This document shows, one piece after another, positions 43,542 to 54,978 of a stretch of DNA of 64,000 nt. This DNA comes from Aeromonas salmonicida subsp. salmonicida (lineage in GTDB: Bacteria > Pseudomonadota > Gammaproteobacteria > Enterobacterales > Aeromonadaceae), in NCBI RefSeq assembly GCF_001643305.1, contig NZ_LSGW01000084.1, forward strand, positions 58,650 to 122,649. The letters run 5' to 3'. How positions within the stretch are numbered: position 1 is the first letter of the stretch; each line of letters begins with the position of its first letter. The position numbers and the translations under genes were made by a program. The notes under the pieces were generated by a model. The model saw only the letters and a list, made by a program, of their open reading frames with translations. It did no database searches and was not told where the DNA came from.

Positions 43542-44246
43542 TCAGGAAAACTGAAATTCGGCCGGGCCCAGCAAACGGCGCTGCCAATCAGCCACCACAC
43601 CATGTTCCAGCCAGTTAGCCGCATGCTGGCGCCAATTGGGGGAAAGCGCCGGGTTTTCCAGCAGCAACAGCAGATCCGCTTCGTGGCGCACCTGGTTGAA
43701 CAATATGTCGGCGGTGCGCTTCACGGTCAGAGCAGGATAGGGTCTGTCGACCAGCTCCATCGTCTCCTGCGGTGCGACCGTGCCCTCCTCCAGCACCCGC
43801 AACAACCAGCCACAGCGAACACTGAGTTGCATCACCTGAGAGAGCTGGGGGTAACCAAAGCGCAGGTTCAGTTTGAAACAAGGGGACCTGGGCTGGCTTA
43901 TCTGGATCAGCGCCTCACCGAGCCGATAGACATCACCAATACAGGCCTGCTCCTCGGTCAACCCAAGGCCGGACAGATTCTCGCCAAAAGCGGCTGGTTG
44001 CCAGGGTGTGCGGGGCGCAGCAAGGCCCATGGCGGTTTGCCAGTTGTGCCACCAGGGGTAGTGATCGGCAGGGTAGTAGTGCAGCGCCCTATCCGGGCCG
44101 CCATGATGACGTGGGTCACTTTGCTCATCACCACCCAGGCCGCCAAAACCGCACCAGAGCGGTATGGTAGTGGCTTGCTTGTTGATGGCACTGACCAAGC
44201 CCGGTACCAGTTCGGTACCCTGGCCACTAAAGATGAAGATCCGCAT
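43542..44246 (-). CDS. MOSC-domain protein of the YiiM type
   Basis: A 234-residue molybdenum-cofactor sulfurase C-terminal (MOSC) protein. The MOSC core (about residues 30-165) includes DRALHYYPADHYPWW, AFGENLSGLGL, GDVYRLGEALIQISQPRSPC with the conserved Cys, and a C-terminal helical YiiM-type extension. E. coli YiiM takes part in Moco-dependent reduction of N-hydroxylated base analogues. The start at 44246 is set by GGAGG six bases upstream. It lies just downstream of the spu operon on the same strand but is probably separate. Confidence 0.87.
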   Translation of the reverse strand: MRIFIFSGQGTELVPGLVSAINKQATTIPLWCGFGGLGGDEQSDPRHHGGPDRALHYYPADHYPWWHNWQTAMGLAAPRTPWQPAAFGENLSGLGLTEEQACIGDVYRLGEALIQISQPRSPCFKLNLRFGYPQLSQVMQLSVRCGWLLRVLEEGTVAPQETMELVDRPYPALTVKRTADILFNQVRHEADLLLLLENPALSPNWRQHAANWLEHGVVADWQRRLLGPAEFQFS

Positions 44247-44291
44247 TCTCATCCTCCAGATTGACGAGAGAATGCGGATATTAGCACGAGG

Positions 44292-45134
44292 TCAGGCGAC
44301 TGCCTGCATCTGGGTGGTCATGGCGATCTCGGCGCGGCGACGCTTTTCCGCCCTAGCCATCAGATACCAGCTGCTGAAGGTGAACAGCGACACTGACAGC
44401 AGGATCAGGCTGGCCACAGCGTTGATCTCGGGTTTCACCCCGAGCCGCACTGCCGAGAAAACTTCCATCGGCAAGGTGGTCGCGCCCGGCCCCGAGACAA
44501 AGCTCGCCAGCACCAGATCATCCAGCGACAGGGCAAACGACATCATGCCGCCCGCCGCCAGCGAAGGAGCGATCATGGGGATGGTGATCAGGAAGAACAC
44601 CTTCCAGGGCTTGGCTCCCAGGTCCATGGCCGCCTCCTCGATGGAGAGATCCAGCTCCCGCAGTCGCGCCGACACCACGATCGCCACATAGGCGGTACAG
44701 AAGGTGGTATGGGCAATCCAGATGGTCAGCATGCCACGCTCGGCAGGCCAGCCCACCAGTTGCGCCATGGCGACGAACAGCAGCAACAGCGACAGACCCG
44801 TGATCACTTCGGGCATCACCAGGGGTGCCGTCACCATGCCGCCGAACAGAGTCCGGCCACGGAAGTGCGGGATCCGGGTCAGCACGAAGGCAGCCACAGT
44901 CCCCAGGGCCACGGCAGCAACCGCAGTGTAGAGCGCTATCTCCAGCGAGCGCAGCACGGATCCAATCAGCTGCTTGTTATCGAGCAGGCCGAAGTACCAC
45001 TTGAGGGACCAACCTCCCCACACCGTCACCAGCTTGGAGGAGTTGAAGGAGTAGATCACCATGATGACCATGGGCAGGTAGATAAACAGCAACCCCAGCC
45101 ACAGCATCATCTTGGCAAAACCGAAACGTTTCAT
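44292..45134 (-). CDS. potI: Polyamine ABC transporter permease, PotI/SpuH type
   Basis: A 280-residue inner-membrane permease with about six helices and the EAA loop (LREL-D-SIEEAAMDLGAKPWKVFFLI). It follows E. coli PotI (281) throughout, from FGFAKMMLWLGLLFIYLPM to the C-terminus. It pairs with PotH to import putrescine or spermidine. Its start overlaps potH by four bases. Last gene of the spu operon. Confidence 0.95.
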   Translation of the reverse strand: MKRFGFAKMMLWLGLLFIYLPMVIMVIYSFNSSKLVTVWGGWSLKWYFGLLDNKQLIGSVLRSLEIALYTAVAAVALGTVAAFVLTRIPHFRGRTLFGGMVTAPLVMPEVITGLSLLLLFVAMAQLVGWPAERGMLTIWIAHTTFCTAYVAIVVSARLRELDLSIEEAAMDLGAKPWKVFFLITIPMIAPSLAAGGMMSFALSLDDLVLASFVSGPGATTLPMEVFSAVRLGVKPEINAVASLILLSVSLFTFSSWYLMARAEKRRRAEIAMTTQMQAVA

Positions 45135-46036
45135 ACCTTGCCCTCCAATTCCTTAGCCTGGTTGCGGTTAAACAGGATGATGGGGACTATCAGCACCGCC
45201 AGCATCACTACCGCCAGGGCAGAGGCCACCGGCCAGTCGCGGTTGTTGAAGAACTCCTGCCACAGCACCTTGCCGATCATCAGGGTCTCCGGGCCACCAA
45301 GCAGCTCCGGGATCACGAACTCACCCACGACCGGGATAAACACCAGCATGCAGCCGGCAATGATGCCGTTCTTGGAGAGGGGCACAGTGATCCGCCAGAA
45401 GCGTGTCAGGTTGCGGGCACCGAGATCGGAGGCTGCCTCCAGCAGACTCTGGTCATGCTTGACCAGATTGGCATAGAGCGGCAGCACCATGAACGGCAGG
45501 TAGGAGTAAACGATGCCGATGTAGACAGCCAGGTTGGTGTTGAGGATCTGCAGCGGTTCGTCGATGAGGCCGATGCCCATCAACAGGCTGTTTAGCAGGC
45601 CGTTGTTGCTGAGGATCCCCATCCAGGCGTAGACCCGGATCAGAATAGCGGTCCAAGTTGGCATCATGATGAGCAACAACAAGACCGTCTGGGTCTCCTT
45701 GTTGGCGCGCGCTATGGTGTAAGCCATGGGATAGCCGATCAACAGACAGAGCACTGTGCTGATGAAGGCTATCTTGAGAGAGCCGATATAGGCTGCTATG
45801 TAGAGCTCATCTTCCTGCAGCAACAGGTAGTTGCCCAGGTTGAGCAGTATGGTGAGCTGATTGTCGGCCCAGCTCACCACGTCGGTATAAGGCGGGATCG
45901 CCACGTCCGCTTCGGCGAAGCTGATCTTCACCACTATGATGAAGGGCAGCAGGAAGAAGAGGAACAGCCAGAAGAACGGAATGCCGATCACCAGCTGGCG
46001 CCCACCCAGTCGCTTCAGTCGTCTCAATGCCTTCAT
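45131..46036 (-). CDS. potH: Polyamine ABC transporter permease, PotH/SpuG type
   Basis: A 301-residue permease with about six helices. The N-terminal IGIPFFWLFLFFLLPF helix and the EAA loop LLEAASDLGARNLTRFWRI are clear, and the sequence SFAEADVAIPPYTDV matches PotH. It overlaps both neighbours by four bases, so ABC subunits are made in step. Confidence 0.95.
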   Translation of the reverse strand: MKALRRLKRLGGRQLVIGIPFFWLFLFFLLPFIIVVKISFAEADVAIPPYTDVVSWADNQLTILLNLGNYLLLQEDELYIAAYIGSLKIAFISTVLCLLIGYPMAYTIARANKETQTVLLLLIMMPTWTAILIRVYAWMGILSNNGLLNSLLMGIGLIDEPLQILNTNLAVYIGIVYSYLPFMVLPLYANLVKHDQSLLEAASDLGARNLTRFWRITVPLSKNGIIAGCMLVFIPVVGEFVIPELLGGPETLMIGKVLWQEFFNNRDWPVASALAVVMLAVLIVPIILFNRNQAKELEGKV

Positions 46037-47187
46037 GATTGCAGCACCACGCCGCTGTCATCTTCCCAATAGAGGAACACCTGGTCATCCCAGGTTGGCC
46101 GCTTGCCGTGGCGTTCGGCATTGGCGATGAAAGCCTGAACGATTTTGCCCGAGGGCAGCTGGATATGATAAACCGAGTGACCACCCAGATAGGCGATGTC
46201 ATAGACCTCACCCTTGGTCCAGTTGAAGTCCGGATGCTCGATCTCGGTCGGTTTCTGGGTACTCATCAGCAGTTTTTCCGGCCGCAGCGCGTAGGTCACC
46301 TTCTTGTTCTCGGCGCGGGAGCTGATGCCGTGGCCCACGTAGATGGGCTGTTCCAGATCGGCGCAAGCGATGGTGGCATGGTCCTGCTCATCCTCCACCA
46401 GCAGGCCGTCAAACAGGTTGACGTTGCCGATGAACTCGCACACCAGCCGACTAGCCGGGGTTTCGTAGATATCCATCGGGCTGCCTATCTGCTCGATGCA
46501 GCCGAGGTGCATGATGGCGATCCGCTCGGCCATGGTCATGGCCTCTTCCTGATCATGGGTCACCATGACGCAGGTTACGCCGACCCGCTCTATGATCTCC
46601 ACCAGCTCCAGTTGCATCTGTGAACGCAGTTTCTTGTCCAGCGCCCCCATGGGTTCGTCCAGCAGCAACAGCTTGGGGCGCTTGGCCAGGGAACGAGCCA
46701 GAGCGACCCGCTGACGCTGACCACCGGAGAGCTGATGTGGCTTGCGGCGCGCATACTGGGCCATCTGCACCAGCTTGAGCATCTCTTCCACCCGCGCATC
46801 CACCTCCGCCTTGGGCAGGCCATCCTGCTTGAGGCCAAAGGCGATATTCTGCGCCACCGTCATGTGGGGGAACAGGGCATAGGACTGGAACATCATGTTG
46901 ATGGGACGTTCATAAGGCGGCATGTCGGTGATGTCGACGCCATCGAGGAACAGCCGCCCCTCTGTGGGGCGCTCGAATCCCGCTAACATCCGCAGCAGGG
47001 TCGATTTGCCGGAGCCGGACCCTCCCAGCAAGGCGAAGATCTCCCCCTTGTGGATGTTGAGGGACACGTTGTCGACCGCCAGCGTTTCATCGAACTGCTT
47101 GCTTACCCGATCTATTTTGACCAGCACTTCTTTGCGCTGCTGGTTGCCCTCGAGGGCTTTCTTGTAGGCACTGGAGGCTATCGCCAT
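46033..47187 (-). CDS. potG: Polyamine ABC transporter ATPase, PotG/SpuF type
   Basis: A 384-residue ABC ATPase. Walker A is GGSGSGKST, signature LSGGQRQRVALARSLAKRPK, Walker B LLLLDEPMGALDKK, followed by a C-terminal TOBE regulatory domain (YVGHGISSRAENKKVTYALRPEK). It is close to E. coli PotG (377). The start at 47187 has GGGAG upstream; a longer frame to 47229 lacks a site. It powers uptake by PotH/PotI with the two binding proteins upstream. Confidence 0.95.
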   Translation of the reverse strand: MAIASSAYKKALEGNQQRKEVLVKIDRVSKQFDETLAVDNVSLNIHKGEIFALLGGSGSGKSTLLRMLAGFERPTEGRLFLDGVDITDMPPYERPINMMFQSYALFPHMTVAQNIAFGLKQDGLPKAEVDARVEEMLKLVQMAQYARRKPHQLSGGQRQRVALARSLAKRPKLLLLDEPMGALDKKLRSQMQLELVEIIERVGVTCVMVTHDQEEAMTMAERIAIMHLGCIEQIGSPMDIYETPASRLVCEFIGNVNLFDGLLVEDEQDHATIACADLEQPIYVGHGISSRAENKKVTYALRPEKLLMSTQKPTEIEHPDFNWTKGEVYDIAYLGGHSVYHIQLPSGKIVQAFIANAERHGKRPTWDDQVFLYWEDDSGVVLQS

Positions 47188-47238
47188 TACCAAACTCCCA
47201 AACGTGATACCGGCCTTTGGCCGATCCATAAAACAATC

Positions 47239-47260
47239 TGGCGCCCCGGGGTGGGCGCCA
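47239..47260 (-). terminator. Stem-loop between the second binding-protein gene and potG
   Basis: TGGCGCCC/GGGCGCCA followed on the minus strand by AGATTGTTTTAT. It probably attenuates transcription into the ATPase/permease part of the operon. Confidence 0.55.
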
Positions 47261-47263
47261 AGG

Positions 47264-48352
<1,089 letters not shown>

Positions 48353-48423
48353 TCAGTCCTCATCTGTTTTGGTATGCCAGCTGCGCATCCATACGCGCCG
48401 TTCAACCTGTCGGGTTGTCACCA

Positions 48424-48453
48424 CCCTCCCGGCCGAACTGCAGACCGGGAGGG
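48424..48453 (-). other. Strong stem-loop between the two binding-protein genes
   Basis: CCCTCCCGG/CCGGGAGGG with a 12-base loop and no T-run. It is more likely an mRNA-stabilising or processing structure than a terminator. Confidence 0.6.
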
Positions 48454-48464
48454 GTACTCGTCAC

Positions 48465-49574
<1,110 letters not shown>

Positions 49575-49616
49575 CTAAGCAAATTATATGCGCAAGCCAA
49601 CCTGCCCAGCCCCCGC

Positions 49617-50983
49617 CTACCCTTTCAGCTTTGCCGCCGTCAGATCCAGACTGAGCCTGGCCAGATTGACCAATTCATCCACCTGTTCCTCGGTGATGAC
49701 CAAGGGGGGCGATATGATCATGGTATCGCCGACCGCCCGCATCACCAAGCCATTGTTAAAGCAGAATTCCCGGCAGGTCATGCCGGCTTGCAGCCCAGCC
49801 GGGAAGCGGCTGTTGGTCTGCTTGTCCTGCACTATTTCCAGCGCGGCCACCAGGCCTTTGCCACGGGTTTCGCCCACCAGCGGATGGTCTGCCAGTTCGC
49901 GCCAGCGGCGCTGCAAATAGGGGCCGATAGTATCATGAATTCGCTTAACTATGCTTTCGCTTTGCATAAGCTTAATGTTGGCAATGGCGACGGCGCAGGC
50001 CACCGGATGACCGGAATAGGTGAAGCCGTGGTTGAATTCGCCGCCCTCCTCCACCAGCACCCTGGCAACGCGATCCCCCACCATCACGGCCCCCATGGGC
50101 AGATAACCTGAGGTGATGCCCTTGGCCAAGCACATAAGGTCCGGCTTGATGCCGAATCCCTCGCTGGCGAACCAGTGACCGGTACGGCCAAAGCCGCAGA
50201 TCACCTCGTCGGCAATGAGCAGGATGCCGTAGTGATCGCAGATACGCTGGATCTCGGGCCAGTAGCTGTCGGGCGGAATGATGACGCCGCCGGCGCCCTG
50301 AATGGGCTCGCCGATGAAGGCGGCCACCTTGTCCACCCCCAGTTCCAGGATCTTCTGCTCCAGCTGGCGGGCACGCTCCAGACCGAACTCGTGGGCACTC
50401 ATGCCCTGCCCCTCGCCGAAGTGATAGGGCTGATCGATGTGTACTATGCCGGGAATAGGCAGGCCGCCCTGGGCGTGCATCCCCTTCATGCCACCCAGAC
50501 TGGCACCCGCCACGGTGGAGCCGTGATAGGCGTTGTGGCGGCTGATGATCACCTGCTTGTCCGGCTGCCCCTTGCTGGCCCAGTAGTGGCGCACCATGCG
50601 CAGCACTGTATCGTTGCACTCGGAGCCAGAACCGGTGAAGAAGACATGATTGAGATGGGGCGGAGTCACCTCGGCCAGCAGGGTCGCCAACTCGATCACA
50701 GGAGGGTGTGCGGTCTGAAAGAAAAGGTTGTAGTAGGGCAGTTGCTGCATCTGTTTGGTGGCAGCCTCCACCAGCTCCTGACGACCGTAGCCCATGTTGA
50801 CGCACCAGAGTCCCGCCATACCGTCCAGAATGCGACGCCCGTCGGAGTCTTCCAGATAGATGCCTTCGGCCCTGGTGATGATGCGGCTGCCCTTCTGGTT
50901 CAGCGCCTGAAAATCGGTAAAGGGATGCAGGTGGTGGCTGGCATCCAGCTGCTGCCACTCACGTGTCGTGTCGTGTGCTGCAT
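49617..50983 (-). pseudogene. spuC: spuC, polyamine:pyruvate aminotransferase with start shifted by a 5-bp repeat
   Basis: Class III PLP aminotransferase. Apart from its start it is full length against SpuC: TREWQQLDASHHLHPFTDF, NHVFFTGSGSECNDTV, ADEVICGFGRTG, and the PLP lysine in AKGITSGYLPMG. The only good ribosome site and start (GAGGAG, then ATG at 50983) is out of frame. Between them and TREWQ lie two copies of TCGTG (50966-50975 on plus). Removing one gives MQHTTREWQQ and 453 residues, matching SpuC (456). An upstream in-frame TTG at 51035 lacks a ribosome site. So the gene is probably off, or translated poorly from an alternative start. Confidence 0.8.
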
Positions 50984-51177
50984 TGTATTTGCTCCTCGGT
51001 TCCTTCGATTTAAGCGGGACTCTTTCGTCAATCAATCCGGGTGGCAGACGCTCTTTCAGTCACTGCCACTCTCAGGTGGCATGCTGCCACCTGGCTCGCT
51101 TTCTGGTGTCTTCGATACAAGGACAGGAGAGGCCGGGTCTGGCCTCCCCCGCAGTAAGGGCTGGCACGCCCCCGGAA

Positions 51178-52509
51178 TCACACGTTCAGCAGCAGGAACT
51201 CCCGTTCCCAGCGGCTTATCACCCCGAAGTAGGTCTCGTACTCCTTGCGCTTGACAGCCACGAAGGCGCGGATAAAACGCTCCCCCAGCATCTCCTTGAT
51301 GGGCTCGCACTGCTCAAGATGGCTCAGGGCCTCTTCCAGCGAACGGGGCAGACTGTAAGGCAGGTCATAGGCGCTCGACTTCATTTCCGGCAACGGCTCC
51401 AGCTTTTCCATCATGCCGAGGTAGCCGCAGGCCAGGGTCGCAGCCAGTGCCAGATAGGGGTTGGCATCGGCGCCAGCAAAACGGTTCTCTACCCGGCGGG
51501 CACTGGCATCGGAGAAGGGCACCCGCAGGCCACAGGTGCGGTTCTCTACACCCCACTGCACGTTGCGCGGCGCGCTCTCGCCAAAGGTGAGCCGACGATA
51601 GGAGTTGACGTTCGGCGCCAGCAAGGCAGTCACGGCTGGCGTGTATTTCTGCAGACCAGCGATAAAGTGCATGAACTGCTCGCTATTGCCGCCATTGTCC
51701 GTGCCGAACAGATTGCGACCGTTCACATCTTCCAGGCTCTGGTGGATGTGCATGGCGGAGCCCGGCTCGTCGCTCATCGGCTTGGCCATAAAGGTGGCAT
51801 AGATGCCGTGACGGTGAGCCGCTTCCCGCATGGTGCGCTTGAACAGGAACACCTGATCGGCCAGATCGATGGCATCGCCGTGCAGGAAGTTGATCTCCAT
51901 CTGGGCGGCGCCAGATTCGTGGATAAGGGTGTCCACTTCCAGTTCCTGCGCCTCGCAGTAGTCGTACATGTCCTCGAAGATGGGGTCGAATTCGTTGACC
52001 GCATCGATGCTGAACGACTGGCGGGCAGTCTCCGGGCGGCCATTGCGGCCAATGGGCGGTACCAGAGGATAGTCGGGGTCTTCGTTGCGCTTGACCAGGT
52101 AGAATTCGAGCTCGGGGGCGACCACCGGCTTCCAGCCCTGTTTCTCATAAAATGACAGGACCCGACGCAGCACCGAACGCGGCGCTATGTCGATAAGGTT
52201 GCCATTGATGTCGAAACAGTCGTGGATCACCTGAGCGGTCGGCTCCAGCGCCCAGGGCACGAAACGAATGGTGTTGGGGTCCGGGTAGAGCTGCATGTCC
52301 CGCTCCAGCGGGTCTATCATGCTGTCGTCATCCGGGTACTCGCCGGTCACCGTCTGGGTGAAGATGACCTCGGGCAGCCGCATGCCCCCTTCGCGCAAAA
52401 ATTTGTTGGCTGGAATGATCTTGCCTCGGGCATTACCGGTGAAATCCGGAAACAGGCACTCCACTTCCGTGATGCGATTGCTCTCCATCCAGCCCTTGAT
52501 ACTGTCCAT
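51178..52509 (-). CDS. spuB: Glutamate-polyamine ligase (SpuB/PuuA), glutamine-synthetase fold
   Basis: A 443-residue GS-family ligase. N-terminal beta-grasp (ITEVECLFPDFTGNARGKIIP) is followed by catalytic VVAPELEFYL, SGAAQMEINFLHG, GSAMHIHQSL and ENRTCGLRVPFSDASARRVENR. The relation is to Pseudomonas SpuB and E. coli PuuA rather than GlnA, so it should make gamma-glutamyl-polyamines. The start at 52509 (MDSIKGWMESN) matches SpuB; ATGs at 52536 and 52542 lack sites. First gene of the spu operon, behind a good promoter. No spuA-type hydrolase is adjacent. Confidence 0.93.
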   Translation of the reverse strand: MDSIKGWMESNRITEVECLFPDFTGNARGKIIPANKFLREGGMRLPEVIFTQTVTGEYPDDDSMIDPLERDMQLYPDPNTIRFVPWALEPTAQVIHDCFDINGNLIDIAPRSVLRRVLSFYEKQGWKPVVAPELEFYLVKRNEDPDYPLVPPIGRNGRPETARQSFSIDAVNEFDPIFEDMYDYCEAQELEVDTLIHESGAAQMEINFLHGDAIDLADQVFLFKRTMREAAHRHGIYATFMAKPMSDEPGSAMHIHQSLEDVNGRNLFGTDNGGNSEQFMHFIAGLQKYTPAVTALLAPNVNSYRRLTFGESAPRNVQWGVENRTCGLRVPFSDASARRVENRFAGADANPYLALAATLACGYLGMMEKLEPLPEMKSSAYDLPYSLPRSLEEALSHLEQCEPIKEMLGERFIRAFVAVKRKEYETYFGVISRWEREFLLLNV

Positions 52510-52594
52510 GTTAAACCCCGACTTTACGATTGCCATTGGCAAGGGTGTCTAGTATATGGAACACCCTTGTTATCAACTTGTAATCAACAACACC

Positions 52595-52624
52595 ATAAAA
52601 GCCCGCCGTTAAGGCTGATGTCAA
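52595..52624 (-). promoter_or_regulatory. Promoter of the spu operon
   Basis: TTGACA at 52619-52624 (perfect -35), an 18-bp spacer and TTTTAT at 52595-52600. It predicts a start near 52588. Downstream ATCAAC repeats (about 52573 and 52583 on plus) and flanking GGTGTT copies may be regulator sites. Confidence 0.65.
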
Positions 52625-52856
52625 GCGGTGGTGTTTAAAAAATTATAAATAACGGTGCATATAATGACCATGTCGGCACCAAATACTAAACACCTTGGCT
52701 CACCCAGGACCCACTGCAAGGCCGATGCCAACGAGGGGGCAGGATCCCCCATGTTCTCAGTCAGACCCTGTCCGAATCAGGTCATTTTTTTGCAAGGGCG
52801 CACAATCCTTATCCTATTTGCTTTGCATGCCTGCATTTTTTTGGTACAAGGCCCGC

Positions 52857-52898
52857 CCTGATTTGCACTCTCCTGCTTGGATTTGGTGCAAATTCAGG
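52857..52898. repeat. Inverted repeat in the spuB-dksA-like intergenic region
   Basis: CCTGATTTGCAC and GTGCAAATTCAGG are near-perfect inverted arms 17 bases apart. It lies about 80 bp before the DksA-like gene and 350 bp before spuB. It could be an operator. The rest of 52625-52976 holds no gene; it is AT-rich near 52625-52660. Confidence 0.5.
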
Positions 52899-52976
52899 AC
52901 ACAGGGCTTGGTCTGCAGGCAGACAGCCCCCATAAACAGGGATAATTGGGTTAGTAACTGACTGGTAGTAAACCGT

Positions 52977-53363
52977 ATGTGTGATTTCATGACTAAAGAC
53001 CAACTGGCCTTTTACAAGGGGCAGATCGAGCGTCAGATCCTCGAACTCGAAGATCGCCTCAACTCCCAGGCCAGCCAGGCCATCGCCACCGATACCAACG
53101 AGATGGCTGATGAAATTGACCGTGCCAGTATCGAGGAAGCCCGTCGTCTGGAGCTGAACCGCATCGAGCATGACAAGTTGCACCTGCGCAAGCTGCAGGG
53201 TGCGTTAAGGCGTATCAACGAAGGGGATTTTGGTTACTGCGAATCTTGCGGTGACGAGATTTCTCTCAAGCGGCTGCAGGCTCGTCCCGAGTCCCGCTTC
53301 TGCGTTGAATGCCAGAGTACCAAGGAATTCAACGACACTCACGTGTACCGTCGCGTTGCCTGA
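52977..53363 (+). CDS. DksA/TraR-family zinc-finger protein
   Basis: A 128-residue protein (or 124 from ATG 52989). An N-terminal coiled coil (residues about 8-85, with DEIDRAS near the tip as in DksA) is followed by a C4 zinc finger CESC-x17-CVEC and a short C-terminal helix. It is shorter than DksA (151) and longer than YbiI, so it is a DksA-like paralogue that may enter the RNA polymerase secondary channel. The ribosome site is poor for either start. It may be co-transcribed with the next gene. Confidence 0.88.
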   Translation: MCDFMTKDQLAFYKGQIERQILELEDRLNSQASQAIATDTNEMADEIDRASIEEARRLELNRIEHDKLHLRKLQGALRRINEGDFGYCESCGDEISLKRLQARPESRFCVECQSTKEFNDTHVYRRVA

Positions 53364-53413
53364 TTCTTCTGTTAGACTCCGGGCAAGTCCCGGATTCTAC
53401 AGGAGAGCAGAGA

Positions 53414-54268
53414 GTGAAATGGTTCCTCAGACTGTGCTTGTGTCTGCCGTTGCTGGCACAAGCACAGACCCTCACGGTCAAGGTTCCCAGCCGACCAATC
53501 AACGATCTCGACAAGGAATATCAACTCAAACTGCTGGAACTGGCGCTGACACATGCCGGACAGCCGTTTCGCATCGAGCAGGTCGAACTCAACCTCAACC
53601 AGTACAGCCTGCAGCAACAGCTGAGCAAGGGAAAGACCATCAATGTATTCTGGATGGGTACCTCCAGCGCACTAGAATCCTCCCTCATTGCCGTCCCGAT
53701 CCCGCTGTTTCGCGGTCTGGAAGGCCTGCGCCTCTCCTTCATCCACAGCGACGCTCAGGAGAAGTTCAACCGGATCAATTCGCTGGCCGATCTCAAGCAA
53801 TTGAAAGCGGCACAAGGTGTGGGCTGGGCTGACAACAAGATCCTGGAAAACGCCGGTATCCCGACTTATTCCGGTCGCTACAGCACGCTGTTTCGTCTCA
53901 TAAACGACGGCGACAAGCTCGATTTCTTCCCGCGCAGTCTGGTGGAGATCTTTGCCGAGCGCAGCGAACTGGTGGCGCAATACCCCAATCTGGTCATCGA
54001 TCAGCGCCTGCTGATCCGCTATCCCTTTGCCGAGTTCTTTTTCGTCTGCCCCGAGTACCCCAAACTGGCCAAGGCGATCCAGACAGGGCTGGAACGGGCC
54101 TATGCCGATGGCAGCTTCATGACCTTCTTCCGTGAGAATCCCAAGATCCGTGAAGCCCTCGCCAGCGCCAATCTGGCGAAGCGGGTCACCATTCAGCTCC
54201 CCAACCCGGACATGACCCCCTTGCTCAACAGTATTCCAGCCCAATATTGGGAGTATCCTCCGCGGTAA
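53414..54268 (+). CDS. Periplasmic solute-binding-like protein (SBP_bac_3 type)
   Basis: A 284-residue protein. A GTG start at 53414 (AGGAG upstream) gives a signal peptide MKWFLRLCLCLPLLAQA before QTLTVKVPSRPIND. The mature region resembles class F amino-acid-type binding folds (QGVGWADNKILENAGI, LDFFPRSLVEIF, YPNLVIDQRLLI) but no transporter genes adjoin it. Ligand and role are unknown; it might feed a sensor or be an orphan. It begins 50 bp after the DksA-like gene. A small hairpin CCGGG/CCCGG lies between them. Confidence 0.75.
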   Translation: MKWFLRLCLCLPLLAQAQTLTVKVPSRPINDLDKEYQLKLLELALTHAGQPFRIEQVELNLNQYSLQQQLSKGKTINVFWMGTSSALESSLIAVPIPLFRGLEGLRLSFIHSDAQEKFNRINSLADLKQLKAAQGVGWADNKILENAGIPTYSGRYSTLFRLINDGDKLDFFPRSLVEIFAERSELVAQYPNLVIDQRLLIRYPFAEFFFVCPEYPKLAKAIQTGLERAYADGSFMTFFRENPKIREALASANLAKRVTIQLPNPDMTPLLNSIPAQYWEYPPR

Positions 54269-54433
54269 CAGTGTTAGAACGGCATGCGCGTTGAGCGGCA
54301 CTGACATCACCGCCGGGATTATCCCCCGGCCATCAGGGACTGGGGGCAGACAGCCCTCTGAGGCAAGCGGGGTCGTGGCAGCCAGAGTGCCGGGATCGCG
54401 CCTTGCCCGCTGCTGACAACCCAAGGAAACCAT

Positions 54434-54901
54434 ATGCGAAACATGAATACAGGCCTGCTGCTGGCGTGCTGTCTGATGGCAATGCCGGCCCTGGCCGACA
54501 AGGCCGACCCTATCGGGGAGGTGAGTACCGCCTTCAAACTGTTCGGCCCCAACCACAAGATCCTGGTGGAAGCGTTCGATGACCCCAAAATCGCCGGCAT
54601 TGCCTGCTACCTGGCACGCCCCAAAACCGGTGGCGTCAAAGGCGGGCTGGGACTGGCGGAAGATCCCTCTCACGCCTCGCTTTCCTGCCATCAGACTGGC
54701 CCCATCTCACTGCCTGCCAAGCTGAAGGCAGGGGAGGAGGTGTTCGATGTCAGCACCTCACTGGTGTTCAAGGAGCAGAAAGTGGTGCGTTTTTACGACG
54801 AAAAGCGCAATACGCTGGTTTATCTGACCTACAGCACCAAATTGGTAGATGGTTCGTATAAAAGCGCAGTGAGTGCGGTTCCCATCATGCCATGGGGCTG
54901 A
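54434..54901 (+). CDS. creA: CreA-family periplasmic protein
   Basis: A 155-residue exported protein with signal peptide (cleavage after ALA-22). The body is close to E. coli CreA: FKLFGPNHKILVEAFDDPKI, KTGGVKGGLGLAEDPS, VVRFYDEKRNTLVYLTYS and the C-terminal AVPIMPWG. Function of CreA is unknown despite its location in the cre locus of enterics. Here it stands alone, without creBCD. AAGGA precedes the ATG. Confidence 0.92.
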   Translation: MRNMNTGLLLACCLMAMPALADKADPIGEVSTAFKLFGPNHKILVEAFDDPKIAGIACYLARPKTGGVKGGLGLAEDPSHASLSCHQTGPISLPAKLKAGEEVFDVSTSLVFKEQKVVRFYDEKRNTLVYLTYSTKLVDGSYKSAVSAVPIMPWG

Positions 54902-54978
54902 ATCGGCCCCATTTATCCCGTGATGACGGCCCACATTTGTTGTAATTTAACTACATCATTATTTGCGGAGAGCACACC

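Noticed and set aside
52840..52900. Possible sigma-54 or NtrC sites before spuB/dksA-like
   Set aside because: GG and GC elements are not 10 bases apart, and the GGTGC half-sites do not form the NtrC palindrome.
54930..54965. TGTAATTTAACTACA as an ArcA, TyrR or LldR site before ldhA
   Set aside because: The palindrome is imperfect and matches none of these consensus sites well enough.
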